NCBI GenBank assembly: GCA_020636255.1
Contig: JACJYE010000005.1
Coordinates: 310,001-374,000, forward strand
Reading direction: 5' to 3'
Origin: Lewinellaceae bacterium
GTDB lineage: Bacteria; Bacteroidota; Bacteroidia; Chitinophagales; Saprospiraceae
Length of the DNA stretch: 64,000 bases
The notes under the pieces were generated by a model. It was not told the DNA's origin. It saw only the letters and a list, made by a program, of their open reading frames with translations, and ran no database searches. This document shows positions 51,705-62,700 of the stretch, in pieces. Positions within the stretch are counted from its first letter, which is position 1; each line of letters starts with the position of its first letter. A program made the position numbers and the translations under genes.

Positions 51705-52919
51705 GTGAATTGGCAGCAAGTATTCCTTCTGGAAGGAAAGGTACAACATTACGATTGGGGAGGTTATGAATACCTGCCTCAGCTTCTTGGCCTCGCCAAC
51801 CAGGCGCAACAGCCTTATGCGGAACTCTGGATGGGCACGCACCCCCGGGGGGAGTCGATGGCATGGAAGAACGATCACCCTATTCCCCTATCTGAGTTAT
51901 TGGAGTCGAGGCCTGATTGGTTGGGCGAGGGCGTAGTTGCCCAATTTGGGCCGAAGCTGCCGTATTTGTTTAAAGTGCTGGACGTCAGGCAAATGCTGTC
52001 CATACAGGTGCACCCCAACAAAGCGCAGGCCGAATCCGGCTTTTTAAGGGAAAACCAGGCCGGGGTATCCTTATCTGCTTCTCACCGCAATTTTAAGGAT
52101 GATAACCACAAACCGGAAGTTATGGTTGCGCTCACAGCATTCTGGTTGCTTCATGGTTTTCGGCACGAATCGGAAATAGCGCGCCTGATAGAAGAAGTGC
52201 CCGAGTTCGGCCCGCTAAAACCTTACTTCGCACGCAAAGACATTTTCGAGCTTTATAAAGGTGTGATGGAAATGCCGCAGGCCGGGGTAGATGCTATCCT
52301 TGAGCCATTGGACAATCGCCTTCGCCCCTTAGCGGAAGGGGGAGCCCTTAGGAAGGAGCAACCTGAATTCTGGGCTGCACGTGCTTTTGAACAACTGATG
52401 CCCGAGGGGAAAGCATACGACAGAGGGGTGTTTTCTATATTTTTATTAAACCTGGTTCGCCTACAGCCCGGCCAGGGCATCTTCCAGGGCGCCGGCGTTC
52501 CTCATGCTTATCTGGAAGGGGTCAACGTTGAGCTCATGGCCAATTCCGATAATGTTTTCCGAGGTGGGCTGACTACAAAACACATCGATGTCCCGGCTTT
52601 GTTGGCCCATCTTAATTTCGAGGCTGTGACGCCCCGTATACTGGAAGGCGAGCGCCTATCAGCTGCGGAATGGGCCTATTACACACCTGCACCTGACTTT
52701 CAGCTCAACAAGATCAGGTTGTCGGCCGGCGAATTTTATCAGGCCAGGGTTTCCGATGGCCCGGAGATCCTTATCGTTATCGAAGGGGCTGTAAACCCGG
52801 TGGGCTGCCAGGCCTTTACCCGCGGGCAGGCCTTTTTCGTGCCCGCCGGGCATGTTTATGCTTTGCATGGAATGGAAGACAGCCTGATCTTCAAAGCACT
52901 GGTCCCTTCCCTTCATTAG
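51705..52919 (+). CDS. manA: mannose-6-phosphate isomerase, class I
   Basis: A 404-residue zinc enzyme that interconverts mannose 6-phosphate and fructose 6-phosphate. It opens LLEGKVQHYDWGGYEYLPQLLG, then LWMGTHPRGES, DVRQMLSIQVHPNK (zinc ligands Gln and His), DNHKPEVMVAL (Glu ligand), and GAGVPHAYLEGVNVELMANSDNVFRGGLTTKHID with the second His and the catalytic region. The GTG giving (M)NWQQVFLLEG fits the usual family start; an in-frame TTG 17 codons upstream would add an uncharacteristic basic tail. Mannose 6-phosphate made in reverse feeds GDP-mannose, matching the glycosyltransferase genes just upstream. Single gene with an AT-rich promoter region. Confidence 0.92.
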   Translation: MNWQQVFLLEGKVQHYDWGGYEYLPQLLGLANQAQQPYAELWMGTHPRGESMAWKNDHPIPLSELLESRPDWLGEGVVAQFGPKLPYLFKVLDVRQMLSIQVHPNKAQAESGFLRENQAGVSLSASHRNFKDDNHKPEVMVALTAFWLLHGFRHESEIARLIEEVPEFGPLKPYFARKDIFELYKGVMEMPQAGVDAILEPLDNRLRPLAEGGALRKEQPEFWAARAFEQLMPEGKAYDRGVFSIFLLNLVRLQPGQGIFQGAGVPHAYLEGVNVELMANSDNVFRGGLTTKHIDVPALLAHLNFEAVTPRILEGERLSAAEWAYYTPAPDFQLNKIRLSAGEFYQARVSDGPEILIVIEGAVNPVGCQAFTRGQAFFVPAGHVYALHGMEDSLIFKALVPSLH

Positions 52920-52940
52920 GGGGGCCCCATTGCAGTGCGC

Positions 52941-54062
52941 TTAGCGCTGGCCTTCTCCGGAAAAAGCCGTCTGGCTCAGCCCTTTCAGCACGACATTATC
53001 ACGGCGGAAACGCTGCCCTTCGCGGAAGAACTCCAGGCTTATGCGCTCACCAGGCCGGAAAAGGGCCACCTGCTCCTGCAGTTCAGGGACGGAATTCGTT
53101 TTGATACCGTTGACGCTAATGATGACATCACCCTGGCGCAGGCCGGCTTCTGCGGCGCTGCTGCCACGGTTTACATTAGTAATATACACGCCTGAGACGG
53201 CGGGTAAAGCCAGCCCGGAAGCGACCTCATCCGTCACATCCGATATACTGACCCCTAATATAGCGCGTTGCACTGAGCCGAACTCCCTGATATCGCGGAT
53301 CACCTTGCGGACCAGGTTGGAGGGAATGGCAAAGGAATAACCTTCATAGCCACCCGATTCGCTGATGATAGCAGTATTGATGCCGACCAGTTCCCCTTTG
53401 TCATTGACCAGTGCGCCACCGCTGTTGCCGGGGTTGACCACTGCGTCGGTCTGTAAAAAAGATTCGATGGAATAGGAGTCGCGCAGGATGTTGATGTTGC
53501 GTGCTTTGGCACTTACAATGCCGGCTGTGACCGTTGAAGAGAGGTTAAAAGGGTTGCCGACGGCGAGCACCCATTGGCCGACCTCAACCTCATCGGAGTT
53601 GCCGTACTCTATGGGGCGAAGGTCGCGCGCAGATACTTTCAGCAGGGCCAGGTCGGTAGTGGGGTCCGAGCCGATCAGGGTAGCCTCCAGTTTGCGCTTA
53701 TTGCTGAAGGTAACTTCGAAAGTGGCGCCATCTTCCACAACGTGGTGGTTGGTGATGAGATATCCGTCGGAAGAGATCACCACGCCGGAGCCCGACGACA
53801 AGCGGTAACCGCTGGAGCTGAGCGTATTGATATTGGCAACCGCAGTGGTGACCTTTTTGGAGGTGGCCACAAAATCATTATCGAGGCTGAAGGCCCACTG
53901 GCGGGGGTTGGTATTGACGGGGGCCTCTGTCGTATTGACCAAACGGGCAGGAAGCGTTTCTTGCGATGAGTTGTTCTGGGGGTGGGCAAACCAGTTAAAA
54001 AGGAAGAACGAAAATATACTGCTCATCAAGGCAATGCTTATGTTCACAAGCACATGTCTCAT
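52941..54062 (-). CDS. HtrA/DegQ-like serine protease with one PDZ domain
   Basis: A 373-residue protein, shorter than DegP because it has one PDZ rather than two. One N-terminal helix (MRHVLVNISIALMSSIFSFFLFNWF) anchors it, DegS fashion. The trypsin-like domain has SGSGVVISSDGYLITNHHVV (His), DPTTDLALLKV (Asp) and TDAVVNPGNSGGALVNDKGE (Ser). The PDZ domain covers about residues 275-365 (GSSAAEAGLRQGDVIISVNGIKT). All triad residues are present. The role is envelope protein quality control. The chosen start drops 32 upstream codons that have no hydrophobic or conserved character. A neighbouring glucosaminidase gene is on the same strand but has its own terminator. Confidence 0.92.
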   Translation of the reverse strand: MRHVLVNISIALMSSIFSFFLFNWFAHPQNNSSQETLPARLVNTTEAPVNTNPRQWAFSLDNDFVATSKKVTTAVANINTLSSSGYRLSSGSGVVISSDGYLITNHHVVEDGATFEVTFSNKRKLEATLIGSDPTTDLALLKVSARDLRPIEYGNSDEVEVGQWVLAVGNPFNLSSTVTAGIVSAKARNINILRDSYSIESFLQTDAVVNPGNSGGALVNDKGELVGINTAIISESGGYEGYSFAIPSNLVRKVIRDIREFGSVQRAILGVSISDVTDEVASGLALPAVSGVYITNVNRGSSAAEAGLRQGDVIISVNGIKTNSVPELQEQVALFRPGERISLEFFREGQRFRRDNVVLKGLSQTAFSGEGQR

Positions 54063-54180
54063 TTGCGGTGATTTTGTAGGTTTAATAACAATCGAAATAC
54101 AAGTTCGGCGATTTTGCGAAATGGCGCAGGCTATTGCTTTAGAAAAGCTGGAAGACAAGCCACATCACAGGATATCCAAA

Positions 54181-54202
54181 GGCGAACTTATTTTTTGAAC
54201 AC
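54181..54202. repeat. solo end of the 120-bp element
   Basis: GGCGAACTTATTTTTTGAAC and the following AC match the terminal sequence of copies 1 and 2. No second end is visible within 200 bp, so this is a remnant or a minimal form. It lies between the HtrA start and the terminator of the glucosaminidase gene. Confidence 0.6.
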
Positions 54203-54318
54203 TACTTTGAATTTAAATAGAATTGTATTTCAATCCATAACGGGTATTAAAGATAAAAATTTCAACATCCGTCCGGAAGGCAAAGTTTTAATAAAAGGGT
54301 ATCGGCTGTCCATTATGC

Positions 54319-54343
54319 AAAAAAGGCCGCCCAGGAGGCGGCC
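54319..54343 (-). terminator. terminator of the glucosaminidase gene
   Basis: GGCCGCC and GGCGGCC form a perfect stem with a 5-nt loop; on the reverse strand TTTTTT follows. It is about 80 bases past the stop codon of the reverse-strand gene. Confidence 0.85.
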
Positions 54344-54421
54344 ATCTGATAATCATGAGAAAACCACTTTGAAAAGAAATGGAAAGGATCGCCGGGCCTT
54401 GTTTCTGAACAGAAGCAGGCC

Positions 54422-55198
54422 CTATATCTCATCCAGTTTGTAAAGCTGGTATTTTTCTATGAGGCCCAGAAGCTGCCGGGCGTAGTCCTTATCTTTGGAA
54501 TAGCCTGCTTGTTGGAGGGCCTGTGCCCAGCTATTGGAATTGTTGCTAGTCCTGAAAAGCTCCGGGTATTGCTCGCGAAGCAGGAGGCTGTGTGCTCGCC
54601 AGTTTTCCCAGGCGTTTTCATAGCTGCTGCCGCTCATAGGAGCTCCGAAATGATTATTATTCCGTTCGGCTTCCGGGCTTTTGCCCGCCTTGCTTTCCAG
54701 TATGGCCTGAGCCATGATAATGCTTGCCGGTATGCCGAACTTTTGCATCTCGATACATGCCACTTTGCCGAAGCGTTCGATATAGCTTTGTACCTGTGCC
54801 GCGTCGAGGGCCGTACTGGCAGGGCGCTTCAGAGCGACGGGTTGTACCAGGCTCATTTGTTCGGGGCCTTCCTCGTTGCTGGCGAACCCGGACAGCGGCG
54901 CTTTCATGTTGATGGAGAACTGGACGTCCTTTTTTGCCAGGATAAAAAAGGCCAGAGCGGCCAGCGCCAGCTTGTACCACGGAAGCCGGATATTGAGGAA
55001 GGCGCCGCCGGTAAGCCGGTGGAACTGGTATTTCAGTGCGACCCATAGTTTTATCAGGCCTGCCCCAAGGTGCCGGAGGATGTCCTGCAGCGTTATATCT
55101 GTTAAGTTGCTGTTGCTCTGCCTCGCCAGGCCGGGCCTGCGCATGGGTTTGCTCTGATGGCTGCGTTCCTGGTAATTATTCGTTTGATGTATCTTCAT
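54422..55198 (-). CDS. glucosaminidase-domain protein (GH73), membrane anchored
   Basis: A 258-residue protein. Residues 1-80 are basic and polar, then one transmembrane helix (WYKLALAALAFFILA). The C-terminal domain (about 130-258) has VQSYIERFGKVACIEMQKFGIPASIIMAQAILESKAGKSPEAERNNNHFG, where the Glu in ILES is the catalytic acid, and YENAWENWRAHSLLLRE. This is the GH73/FlgJ-type endo-N-acetylglucosaminidase fold, which cuts peptidoglycan glycan strands. Together with the secreted M23 peptidase this gives the window two wall-cutting enzymes, here acting from the inner membrane. It is divergent from an S24 repressor gene and shares its control region. Confidence 0.88.
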   Translation of the reverse strand: MKIHQTNNYQERSHQSKPMRRPGLARQSNSNLTDITLQDILRHLGAGLIKLWVALKYQFHRLTGGAFLNIRLPWYKLALAALAFFILAKKDVQFSINMKAPLSGFASNEEGPEQMSLVQPVALKRPASTALDAAQVQSYIERFGKVACIEMQKFGIPASIIMAQAILESKAGKSPEAERNNNHFGAPMSGSSYENAWENWRAHSLLLREQYPELFRTSNNSNSWAQALQQAGYSKDKDYARQLLGLIEKYQLYKLDEI

Positions 55199-55216
55199 GT
55201 CCTTATAAGTTTATAG

Positions 55217-55301
55217 AAACTTTTTGTATCTTTGTAAGGCAGGCTTAAATGATATTGTTGCGAAGCCCGTACTTTTGAAACAAATTTAAAACAAAAAGTT
55301 T
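55217..55301. promoter_or_regulatory. divergent control region with 11-bp inverted repeat and two -7 elements
   Basis: AAACTTTTTGT (55217-55227) and ACAAAAAGTTT (55291-55301) are perfect inverted copies 63 bp apart. Two forward -7 matches lie between or on them: TATCTTTG at 55227-55234 and TACTTTTG at 55270-55277. The arrangement, between an S24 repressor gene and a divergent gene, looks like a repressor-looping operator. Which protein binds is inferred. Confidence 0.45.
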
Positions 55302-55339
55302 GTACTACACAAGTTTTTTCAAAACAATTTTATTTAAAA

Positions 55340-56059
55340 ATGAGTGATTTTTCAGATAATATTGTAAACCAGCGTTTTAGAAAAGTATTCCTGGAGCTGG
55401 AACGGCACAACCTCATCAAAGGCAAATCGGATATTGCTAAAAAACTGGGGACTTACAACCACGTCATCAACAGCATCCTTAAAGGGCAGCGGAATATCAC
55501 CGTCGACCAGTTGCACAAGCTTTTTGAATACTACGGAGTAGACGCCAATTACCTTTTCGGCCTTGCCGATGACATGTTCCTGGACGGGTACAGCCTGAGC
55601 GGGGAAATCCCTGCCCGGCCTATGGATGAAAGGCAGCGGGGGGGGCGGGAGAACATCACACTGGTGCCCGAACGCGCTCTGGCGGGTTATGCGCTCGAAT
55701 ATCAGGACAATGGCTTTCTGGATTCACTTCAGAAATTCTCCATCCCCGGTATGGAAGGCCAATTGATCGGGTTTGAGATCAGTGGAGACAGCATGATGCC
55801 TACGATTACCAATGGTGATGTGGCCATCTGTGAACCCATTGAGCGCGGGGCCCCCTTGCGAGACAATCACGTTTATGTCATCGTTACTGATGTGGTTGTG
55901 GCCAAGCGTATTCAGCAAATACGGGAGGGCAATGAACTGGTGGGCCTACGCCTTATCTCTGACAACGGCTCCGTATACAAACCTTACGAGGTGGAACTTG
56001 AGGACATCCGGCAGGTCCTTAAGGTGAAGTGCCGCCTTACCACGCATGCTATTTCGTGA
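55340..56059 (+). CDS. XRE/S24-family repressor
   Basis: A 239-residue regulator. The helix-turn-helix at residues 10-70 has KGKSDIAKKLGTYNHVINSILKGQRNITVDQLHKLFEYYGVDANYLFG. The C-terminal S24 domain holds FEISGDSMMPTITNGDVAICEP with the nucleophilic Ser and VYVIVTDVVVAKRI with the catalytic Lys, so self-cleavage is possible in principle. The family includes LexA and phage CI repressors, which respond to DNA damage. In Bacteroidota stand-alone S24 regulators are common. No phage genes are present, so it is not part of a prophage. It has a control region with an 11-bp dyad upstream. Confidence 0.9.
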   Translation: MSDFSDNIVNQRFRKVFLELERHNLIKGKSDIAKKLGTYNHVINSILKGQRNITVDQLHKLFEYYGVDANYLFGLADDMFLDGYSLSGEIPARPMDERQRGGRENITLVPERALAGYALEYQDNGFLDSLQKFSIPGMEGQLIGFEISGDSMMPTITNGDVAICEPIERGAPLRDNHVYVIVTDVVVAKRIQQIREGNELVGLRLISDNGSVYKPYEVELEDIRQVLKVKCRLTTHAIS

Positions 56060-56080
56060 AGGAATGCAGTCGTTGCAGTT

Positions 56081-56103
56081 GGAGAACTTTATTTTTTGAA
56101 CAC
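56081..56103. repeat. solo end of the 120-bp element after the repressor gene
   Basis: GGAGAACTTTATTTTTTGAA followed by CAC matches the element end. The complement shares GTGTTCAAAAAA and AAGTTCTCCA with the hairpin at 25745, forming a sub-type. It lies 21 bases past the repressor stop codon. Confidence 0.6.
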
Positions 56104-56487
56104 GGCCAATGCCTATAGCCGGAGCCCCAATGATTATAAACTTATTAGAATTGCCTCATACTGTTAAAAATACCCTTGCGAGGGTATGTTGAATGAATAA
56201 AAGTAGCATATATTTGTACCTGTAATCCGGAAATCAGGCCGCTAATCCCGGCCTTACAAGAGCTTCTGAAAAAGAGGCGCGAAACGAGAGGCATAATAAG
56301 ACGAACCTGACAACAATTGATGGCCTTTACCTTGTCCCATAGAGGTGTTATGACTGTTCCTTTGGCAGTTAATCGAAAAGATCCCATGAACAAAAACAAT
56401 TACACTAGGCTTAAGCTCGCGTGCAATCCTGCATTGGGGCTGTTTCCCTTCAGTTTCTTAAAATTTCCCAAACGACATTGAATTAGG

Positions 56488-56652
56488 CAGTGCCTTCGCA
56501 CTGGTGCTATGCTACTTGCTTCTTAGCAAGCAGGGGCTGTGTGTGGCCAAGGGCTGTATAAAGTTGCAGCATGCCATAGAGCGTTAAGCCTATGGAATCA
56601 GGCCCCCTGCCAGCCTAGGTGCACCGGTTTAGGTTCTCCCGGACTTCTCCGG
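56488..56652 (+). other. folded leader or small RNA upstream of the giant surface-protein gene
   Basis: Within the 675-bp gap before the 2238-residue protein gene, four short stems follow one another: CAGTGC/GCACTG with CTTC loop (56488-56503), CTTGCT/AGCAAG with TCTT loop (56515-56530), CCATAG/CTATGG (56574-56595) and CCGGA/TCCGG with CTTC loop (56639-56652). CAGGGG at 56531-56536 can pair with CCCCTG at 56604-56609 to close a multibranch loop round the third stem. Small stable loops and this layout resemble a structured RNA. I cannot match it to a known class (not tmRNA, SRP RNA or RNase P by their hallmark sequences). The rest of the gap (56104-56480) shows nothing notable. Confidence 0.4.
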
Positions 56653-56735
56653 TGAGGCCAGGGCTAGCTGTATATATAAGCATGACCTGTTTCTTTATAA
56701 CATTTTTCATTAATCTCTAAACAAATTGTGATCTT

Positions 56736-59700
56736 ATGGAAAGAACGAAATTTACCTTCGCTTCTCCCTCCAACTGGTTCAGCATGATCGCCCTGGTGTT
56801 CGTGTTCGGCCTGGTAGGATTGCAGCAAGCCACGGCGCAGTTTCTGACAGTATCAGATGCGTCGGGTGGCACGCCGCCCTCCCCGCTGAATATCGCACCG
56901 CCGGAAGGCGATTGTGGGATGAACCTGCAATGGGCTGTTGCAGCCCTGGATTTCCAAGGCGTACCTACGGTTACGGCTACCATCTCCAACCCGAACCTCG
57001 GGGTGTTCCCCTCGGCTTCGCTGGTGCTGGCGCAGAACAACCTGACGCAGGTGACCTACGCCCTGTACATCAATGCCGCTATCGGTACCAACACCGTAAC
57101 GGTAACTTCCAACGGCCCCTCGGGCACGGTACAGCAAACCTTCGTGATCGTCCTGGACGACCAGCGCGTACCGGAGATCTATGCTCCGAACACGATCACC
57201 CTGGAAGTACCCGCCTGCGATGCCGACGGCATGGTGCCCCTGAACTACAGCTACGCTGTTGTTGACGACTGCGACATCCAGCCGAGCGTTAGTGTGACAG
57301 GCCCGGCCAGCGGTACGCTGGTAGGCGCCAACACGACGGTGGTGATCACCGCTACGGATGATGACGGCAACCAAAGCAGCCGCACGATCAACGTAGTGGT
57401 GAACGTGCAGCCGGACAACGACCCGATCGTTGACGTATCCGGCAACGGCCAGTTCTCTGTGCCTGCCTGCGAAGACAACGTGTTCGTGATCTTCTCCGGT
57501 ACCATCATCGACTGTAACATCGCTTTTGGTGATGACCTGACGGGCCAGATCGCCATTGCCGGCGCTGCTTTGACGGTGACCTACATCGACGAAGAAGACG
57601 GCTTTGCCTATTTCGAAGCTACGGGCAACCTGACGCCGAACAGCTACCTGATCTTCACCACCTATGGTGGCGTAACGGTAGACCACCTGGTGACTGTTGA
57701 GCAGGATGCTCCTCAGCCGCCGGATGTGCACATGCCTGGCAACCTGACCTTCACGCTGCCGCAGTGTACCAACGCAATGAACGCTCGTTGGGCAGTGACC
57801 ATCACCGACGAGTGCGACCCTGCGATCGTAGGCGCAACGTTCCAGCTGAACGGCGCAACGATCACGCCGGTCGTTACCAACACGGCTGACGGCTATTTCG
57901 AATTCCTTACGCCGATCACGCCGGCATCTGATGGCGCAGTGATCACGGCTTCCTACACGGACGGCGATAACCTGACGACTTCGGTCGACGCTACGCTGCA
58001 CGTTGTAAGCCAGCCCGACACCTGGGCCCCGATCGTTGTTTATCCTTCTCAGGACATCAACGTGGCCCTGGATGCCTGCGAGCCTGGCCCCGCAATCATC
58101 TTCTTTGAAGTAACCGCAACGGACAACTGCAGCGGCGACCTGACCCCCACGGTGACGATCGCTCCGGCAGCAGCTGGCGCTGTTATTTTCCCGAGCGCCG
58201 GTGGCGACACCTATGGTGTTGCTGCTTACCCTGGCGTATACCAGGTGCTGATCGAAGCAACGGATGCCGCCGGCAACCTGCGCCAGGAAGACTTCTTCAT
58301 TACGGTTACGCAACCTGCTCCTCCTCCGACGAACCTTGCATGTAACGACCTGATCAACGTAACGCTTGATGCGAACTGCCAGCGCCTGATCACTGCTGAT
58401 ATGGTACTGGAAGGTTCGTTCGGCTGCGCCGACGAAAGCGACTTCTTCGTAAATATCGTCAACGATGAAGACCCGACGAACGGCAACATCCTGGACGGCT
58501 GTGGCCAGTTCATCTATGATGTAAGCTACATCGGCCCGACGCTGACTGGCCCTGGCCAGAGCGGCACGTCGGTACAGCAGTTCAGCAGCACTGGCTTCAC
58601 TGGCCCGTTCGCCGAAGCGAACTGGACGGTAGACGAGAACATCGGCAACGGTGGCGCCGGCGCGATAGCTGACGTAAGCTTCACCACGACGGCGATGACG
58701 ATCCAGACGCTGACGTCGAACTATGCTCTTGCTTCGATCATCATCCCGAATGATGGCCACCTGAGCTTCAGCTGGACGTACAACGGAGCAGACCCGAACT
58801 ACGACTTCTTCATCTTCGACCTGAACGGCAATAACGTTGTATATGAAACCAACGCTGCTGCTGGCACTTTCAGCCAGGACGTAGAAGCCGGCTGGCTGCT
58901 GATGTTCCAGGTGAACGACGACGACCTGTTGCCGATCGGCACGGCTACGCCGAGCACTGCTGTGATCAGCAACTTCGCTTTCAACTACCAGGTAGTGGTG
59001 AATGGCGACCCGATCTGGCCGTACTTCAACTGGCAACCGTGCTGGGGTTATGTTAAAGGTGAAGACAAAACCAAGCCTGAACTGGACTGCCCGGACAATA
59101 CGAACCAGGCCTGCTTCTCGCCGCAACAGCAGAACTTCACGGGTTCTCTCGCTACGACCGACCCGTCGATCAACACGGCCAACTACTCCTGCTTCCAGCA
59201 GTTCTCTGCTCCTGGCAACGGCCCGCACCGCTACGACCTGCACTACTTCCAGGTCAATACGGAAGACTACTATACGTTTGTGATCGTACCGACGGGTGGC
59301 TGGGGCGCCGACCTGGCCCTGTACCAGGACAGCTTCAAACCGACCAACCCGTGCGAAAATATCCTGGGCTTTGCCGATGTATCGGTAACCTACTCTGGTG
59401 TAACGCTTCCTGGCGCACCTGAGCTTGCCACGACGCTACCGCTGCGCCCGTACGAAGATTACTACCTGTTCATCACGACGGACCTTGCCAACGTTACGGG
59501 CGACTACGTTGTATACGTATTCAGCCAGAACGGCGGCCGCGTAGGCCAGTGGGTAACGACGACGACGACCAACCCGATCAGCTGGGATGTGACGACGACG
59601 ACGACGTTCAACCCGCGTCCTGTAGCACCGTTCCCTGGTGTACTGTGCTTCGACCTGATCTGTGACGACCTGGATTGGCTGCTGAACAACCCGGCATCGC

Positions 59701-62700
59701 TGCCGCTGGTAGGCCAACCGGTAGCTACGGACAACTGTAGCGTGCCTACGGTAACGTTCACGGATACGTATGTAACGCCTGGCGATTGCGCGCCGACGAC
59801 GCTGACGCGTAAGTTCAAGGCTACGGATAGCAAAGGCAACAGCAGCGTCTGCTCGCAGATCATCACGATCCGCAAAGCAGCCCTGGATGACATCCAGTTC
59901 CCGCCGCTGACGGTGCCCATCGAGTGCGACGAAGACTTCATCACGCTGGCGAATGGCAACCCGTCTCCTGAGAGCACTGGCTGGCCGTTCCTGTTCACTG
60001 CTCAGGGCATCATCACGCTGAATGACGACTACTGCAACCTCGGTGCGGCATATCAGGATGGCCCGCGGATCTCTGTATGCGACGGCGCATACAAGTTCGT
60101 GCGTACGTGGACGGTTCTTGACTGGTGTGTATCTGCATCGTTCCCGAACGCCATCACGTACGACCAGGTGATCAAGGTAGGCGATTACACACCGCCTGCA
60201 GTAAGCTGCCCGCAGATCGACTACGGCTGGGGCCCGCAAGACCCCGAGTATTCTACGAGCCCATTCGGCTGCACGGCTAGCTTCACTGTCCCGATGCCGA
60301 ACGTATCGGACAACTGCTCGAGCTGGCAGGTACTGTCAGAAATAGTAACGGAACAGGAAGTCCAGCTGTACAACCAATATGGCCTGCCCGCTGGCACCCG
60401 CATTGACACTGTCGTAGTACGCACGATCCCCTGGAACGCCCCGACGCGCGTCGTGAGCGGTATTCCTATGGGCGACCATTATTTCCGCTATACGGTTACC
60501 GATGCATGCGGCAATAAGACGGTTGTATACTGTGATTTCTCTGTAAAAGACAAGATCGAGCCGGTAGCGACCTGTGACGATAACCTTCATGTATCGATCG
60601 GCGGCGGCGACTTTGCGCGCATCTTTGCCACTGATATCGATGAAGGCAGCTGGGATAACTGCGAGATCGACCGTATCGAAGTACGGCGTAACAAGTTCGA
60701 CCCGATCAACTACACCTGCGGCACGGCCTTCTCGGCCTGGGGCCCGTATGTGGACTTCTTCTGCTGCGACGTAGGCGTGACGGTAACGATCGAACTGCGC
60801 GTAATCGACAAATCCGGCAATATCAACACGTGCTGGCTGGACATCGTACCGGAAGAGAAGGTACGGCCGTACTGCTATGCACCGCACAACACGAATATCG
60901 ACTGCGACGACCTGCCGTACAACTTCGACGCTACGGATATCAACCAACTGCAGGCCCTGTTCGGTGCACCCACCGCCAGCGATAACTGCGACGCTACGGC
61001 ATCTGAACTGCCGCCGGCGCCGAACCTGGAATGCGGCTTCGGCACGATCATCCGCCGTTTCCGTGCAGTGGACATCCACGGCAACCAGAGCAACAACTTC
61101 TGCCAGCAGGTAGTAACGATCAACGAAGTACACAACTACGAGATCAAGTTCCCGAAAGATGCTTCTTCAATCTGCGGTACGCCGAACCCGGATACCGTTA
61201 TTTATGAGGAAATTGGCTGCGACCTGTTGGCCGTATCCAAGACGGATGAGTTCTTCAGCGCCTCCGGCGATGAGTGCTACAAGATCTTCCGTACGTGGAA
61301 AGTGCTCAACTGGTGCCAGTATGATGGCCAGAGCGCACCGCTCGTGATCGGCCGTGACGAAGATTGCGACAACCAGCCTGGCGATGAAGCAGTATGGGTA
61401 CTGCACCGCCCGAACGGTTATACCTATATCGACCGTGACGACGACGAGACGGAACCGAACAACGTACCGCTGGCCTTCCAGAACATCTGCTGGGGTATCG
61501 ACGACTTCTGGCGCAAGGTGGACTACGATGGTGGCTTCTACCAGTACCTGCAGCTCATCAAGGTATACGACAACATCGACCCGAAGATCATCTTCACGCA
61601 GCCTGACGACTTCTGCAGCTATGACAACGTCAACTGCACAGGCCTGGTGACGTATCCGTTCACGATCGATGAGAACTGTACGCCGAACGACCTGACCATC
61701 AAGGTATTCCTGGATGCTAACGCAGACGGCACGATCGATGCTAACCTGACGAACACTGGCGCCCTGAGCGGCACGTACCCGAACTACACGATCACGGGCA
61801 CTTTCCCGATCGGCTGCCACAGATTCGAAGTACACGTAGAAGATGGCTGCGGCAATGCCGATGCTGAACTGCTGCCGTTCTGCGTAGTAGACTGCAAGCC
61901 GCCTGCACCGACGTGCATCAATGGCCTGGCCATTGAACTGATGCCGTTCGACAGCGATGGCGACGGTACGCCTGACACGGGCCAGACGGCGATCTGGGCA
62001 TCTGACTTCATCGTCAGCCCGATGACGGATTGCACGGGCCCTGTGAAGTACTCGATCAACCGCAGCGGCGACCCCGCTGACCCGAGTGTGACCGGCCTGA
62101 CGCTGACGTGCGCCGACACGGGCACGCTGGTGGTAGAGATCTGGGCATGGGATGGCGCTGGCAACGGCGACTTCTGTGAGACCTACATCCTTGTACAGGA
62201 TAACCTGTTCGACCTGTGCGGTGGCGCTCAACTGCTGGCCGTATCGGGCGCCGTATCTACGGAGACGAACAATGCAGTAGAAGACGTACAGGTGAGCCTG
62301 TCTGGCCAGGGTTCTGCTTCGATGATGACCAATTCGAACGGCGCCTACGCATTCAGCAACCTGCAGGAAGGCTACGACTATACGGTGACGCCGCAACGCG
62401 ATGGCGACTACCTGAACGGCGTCTCCACGTTTGACCTGGTACTGATCAGCAAGCACATCCTTGGTGTGCAGCCGCTGAACAGCCCGTACAAGATGATCGC
62501 AGCTGACGTGAACAACTCCAAGTCGATCACGACCCTCGACCTGATCCAGCTGCGCAAGCTGATCCTGTCGATCGATACGCAATTCAGCAATAACACGAGC
62601 TGGCGCTTCGTGAAGCGTTCTTACGTCTTCCCGAACCCGTCGAACCCGTGGTTCGCTGACTTCCCCGAGGTACTCAACATCAACAACCTGCCGGCAACGG

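Noticed and set aside
51661..51715. GGTTCAAATCC resembling a tRNA T-arm
   Set aside because: The five bases on either side of the loop do not pair (GCCGG against CCTTC), and no acceptor, D or anticodon arm fits upstream. The match is chance in the manA leader.
55340..56059. Prophage remnant around the S24 repressor
   Set aside because: No integrase, terminase, capsid or tail gene is near; neighbours are housekeeping genes.
56450..56680. tmRNA, SRP RNA, RNase P or 6S RNA
   Set aside because: The folded stretch lacks the hallmark sequences I know for these RNAs (tRNA-like ends, GGAAG/GNRA SRP loop, GAGGAAAGTCC core). Left as unassigned.
56853..59243. Long open frame of about 796 codons on the reverse strand inside the giant gene
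   Set aside because: It is a by-product of the giant gene's codon bias; Arg/Val/Ala-rich translation without motifs or signal, whereas the forward frame has clear domains. The same applies to the 637-codon frame at 61167-63080.
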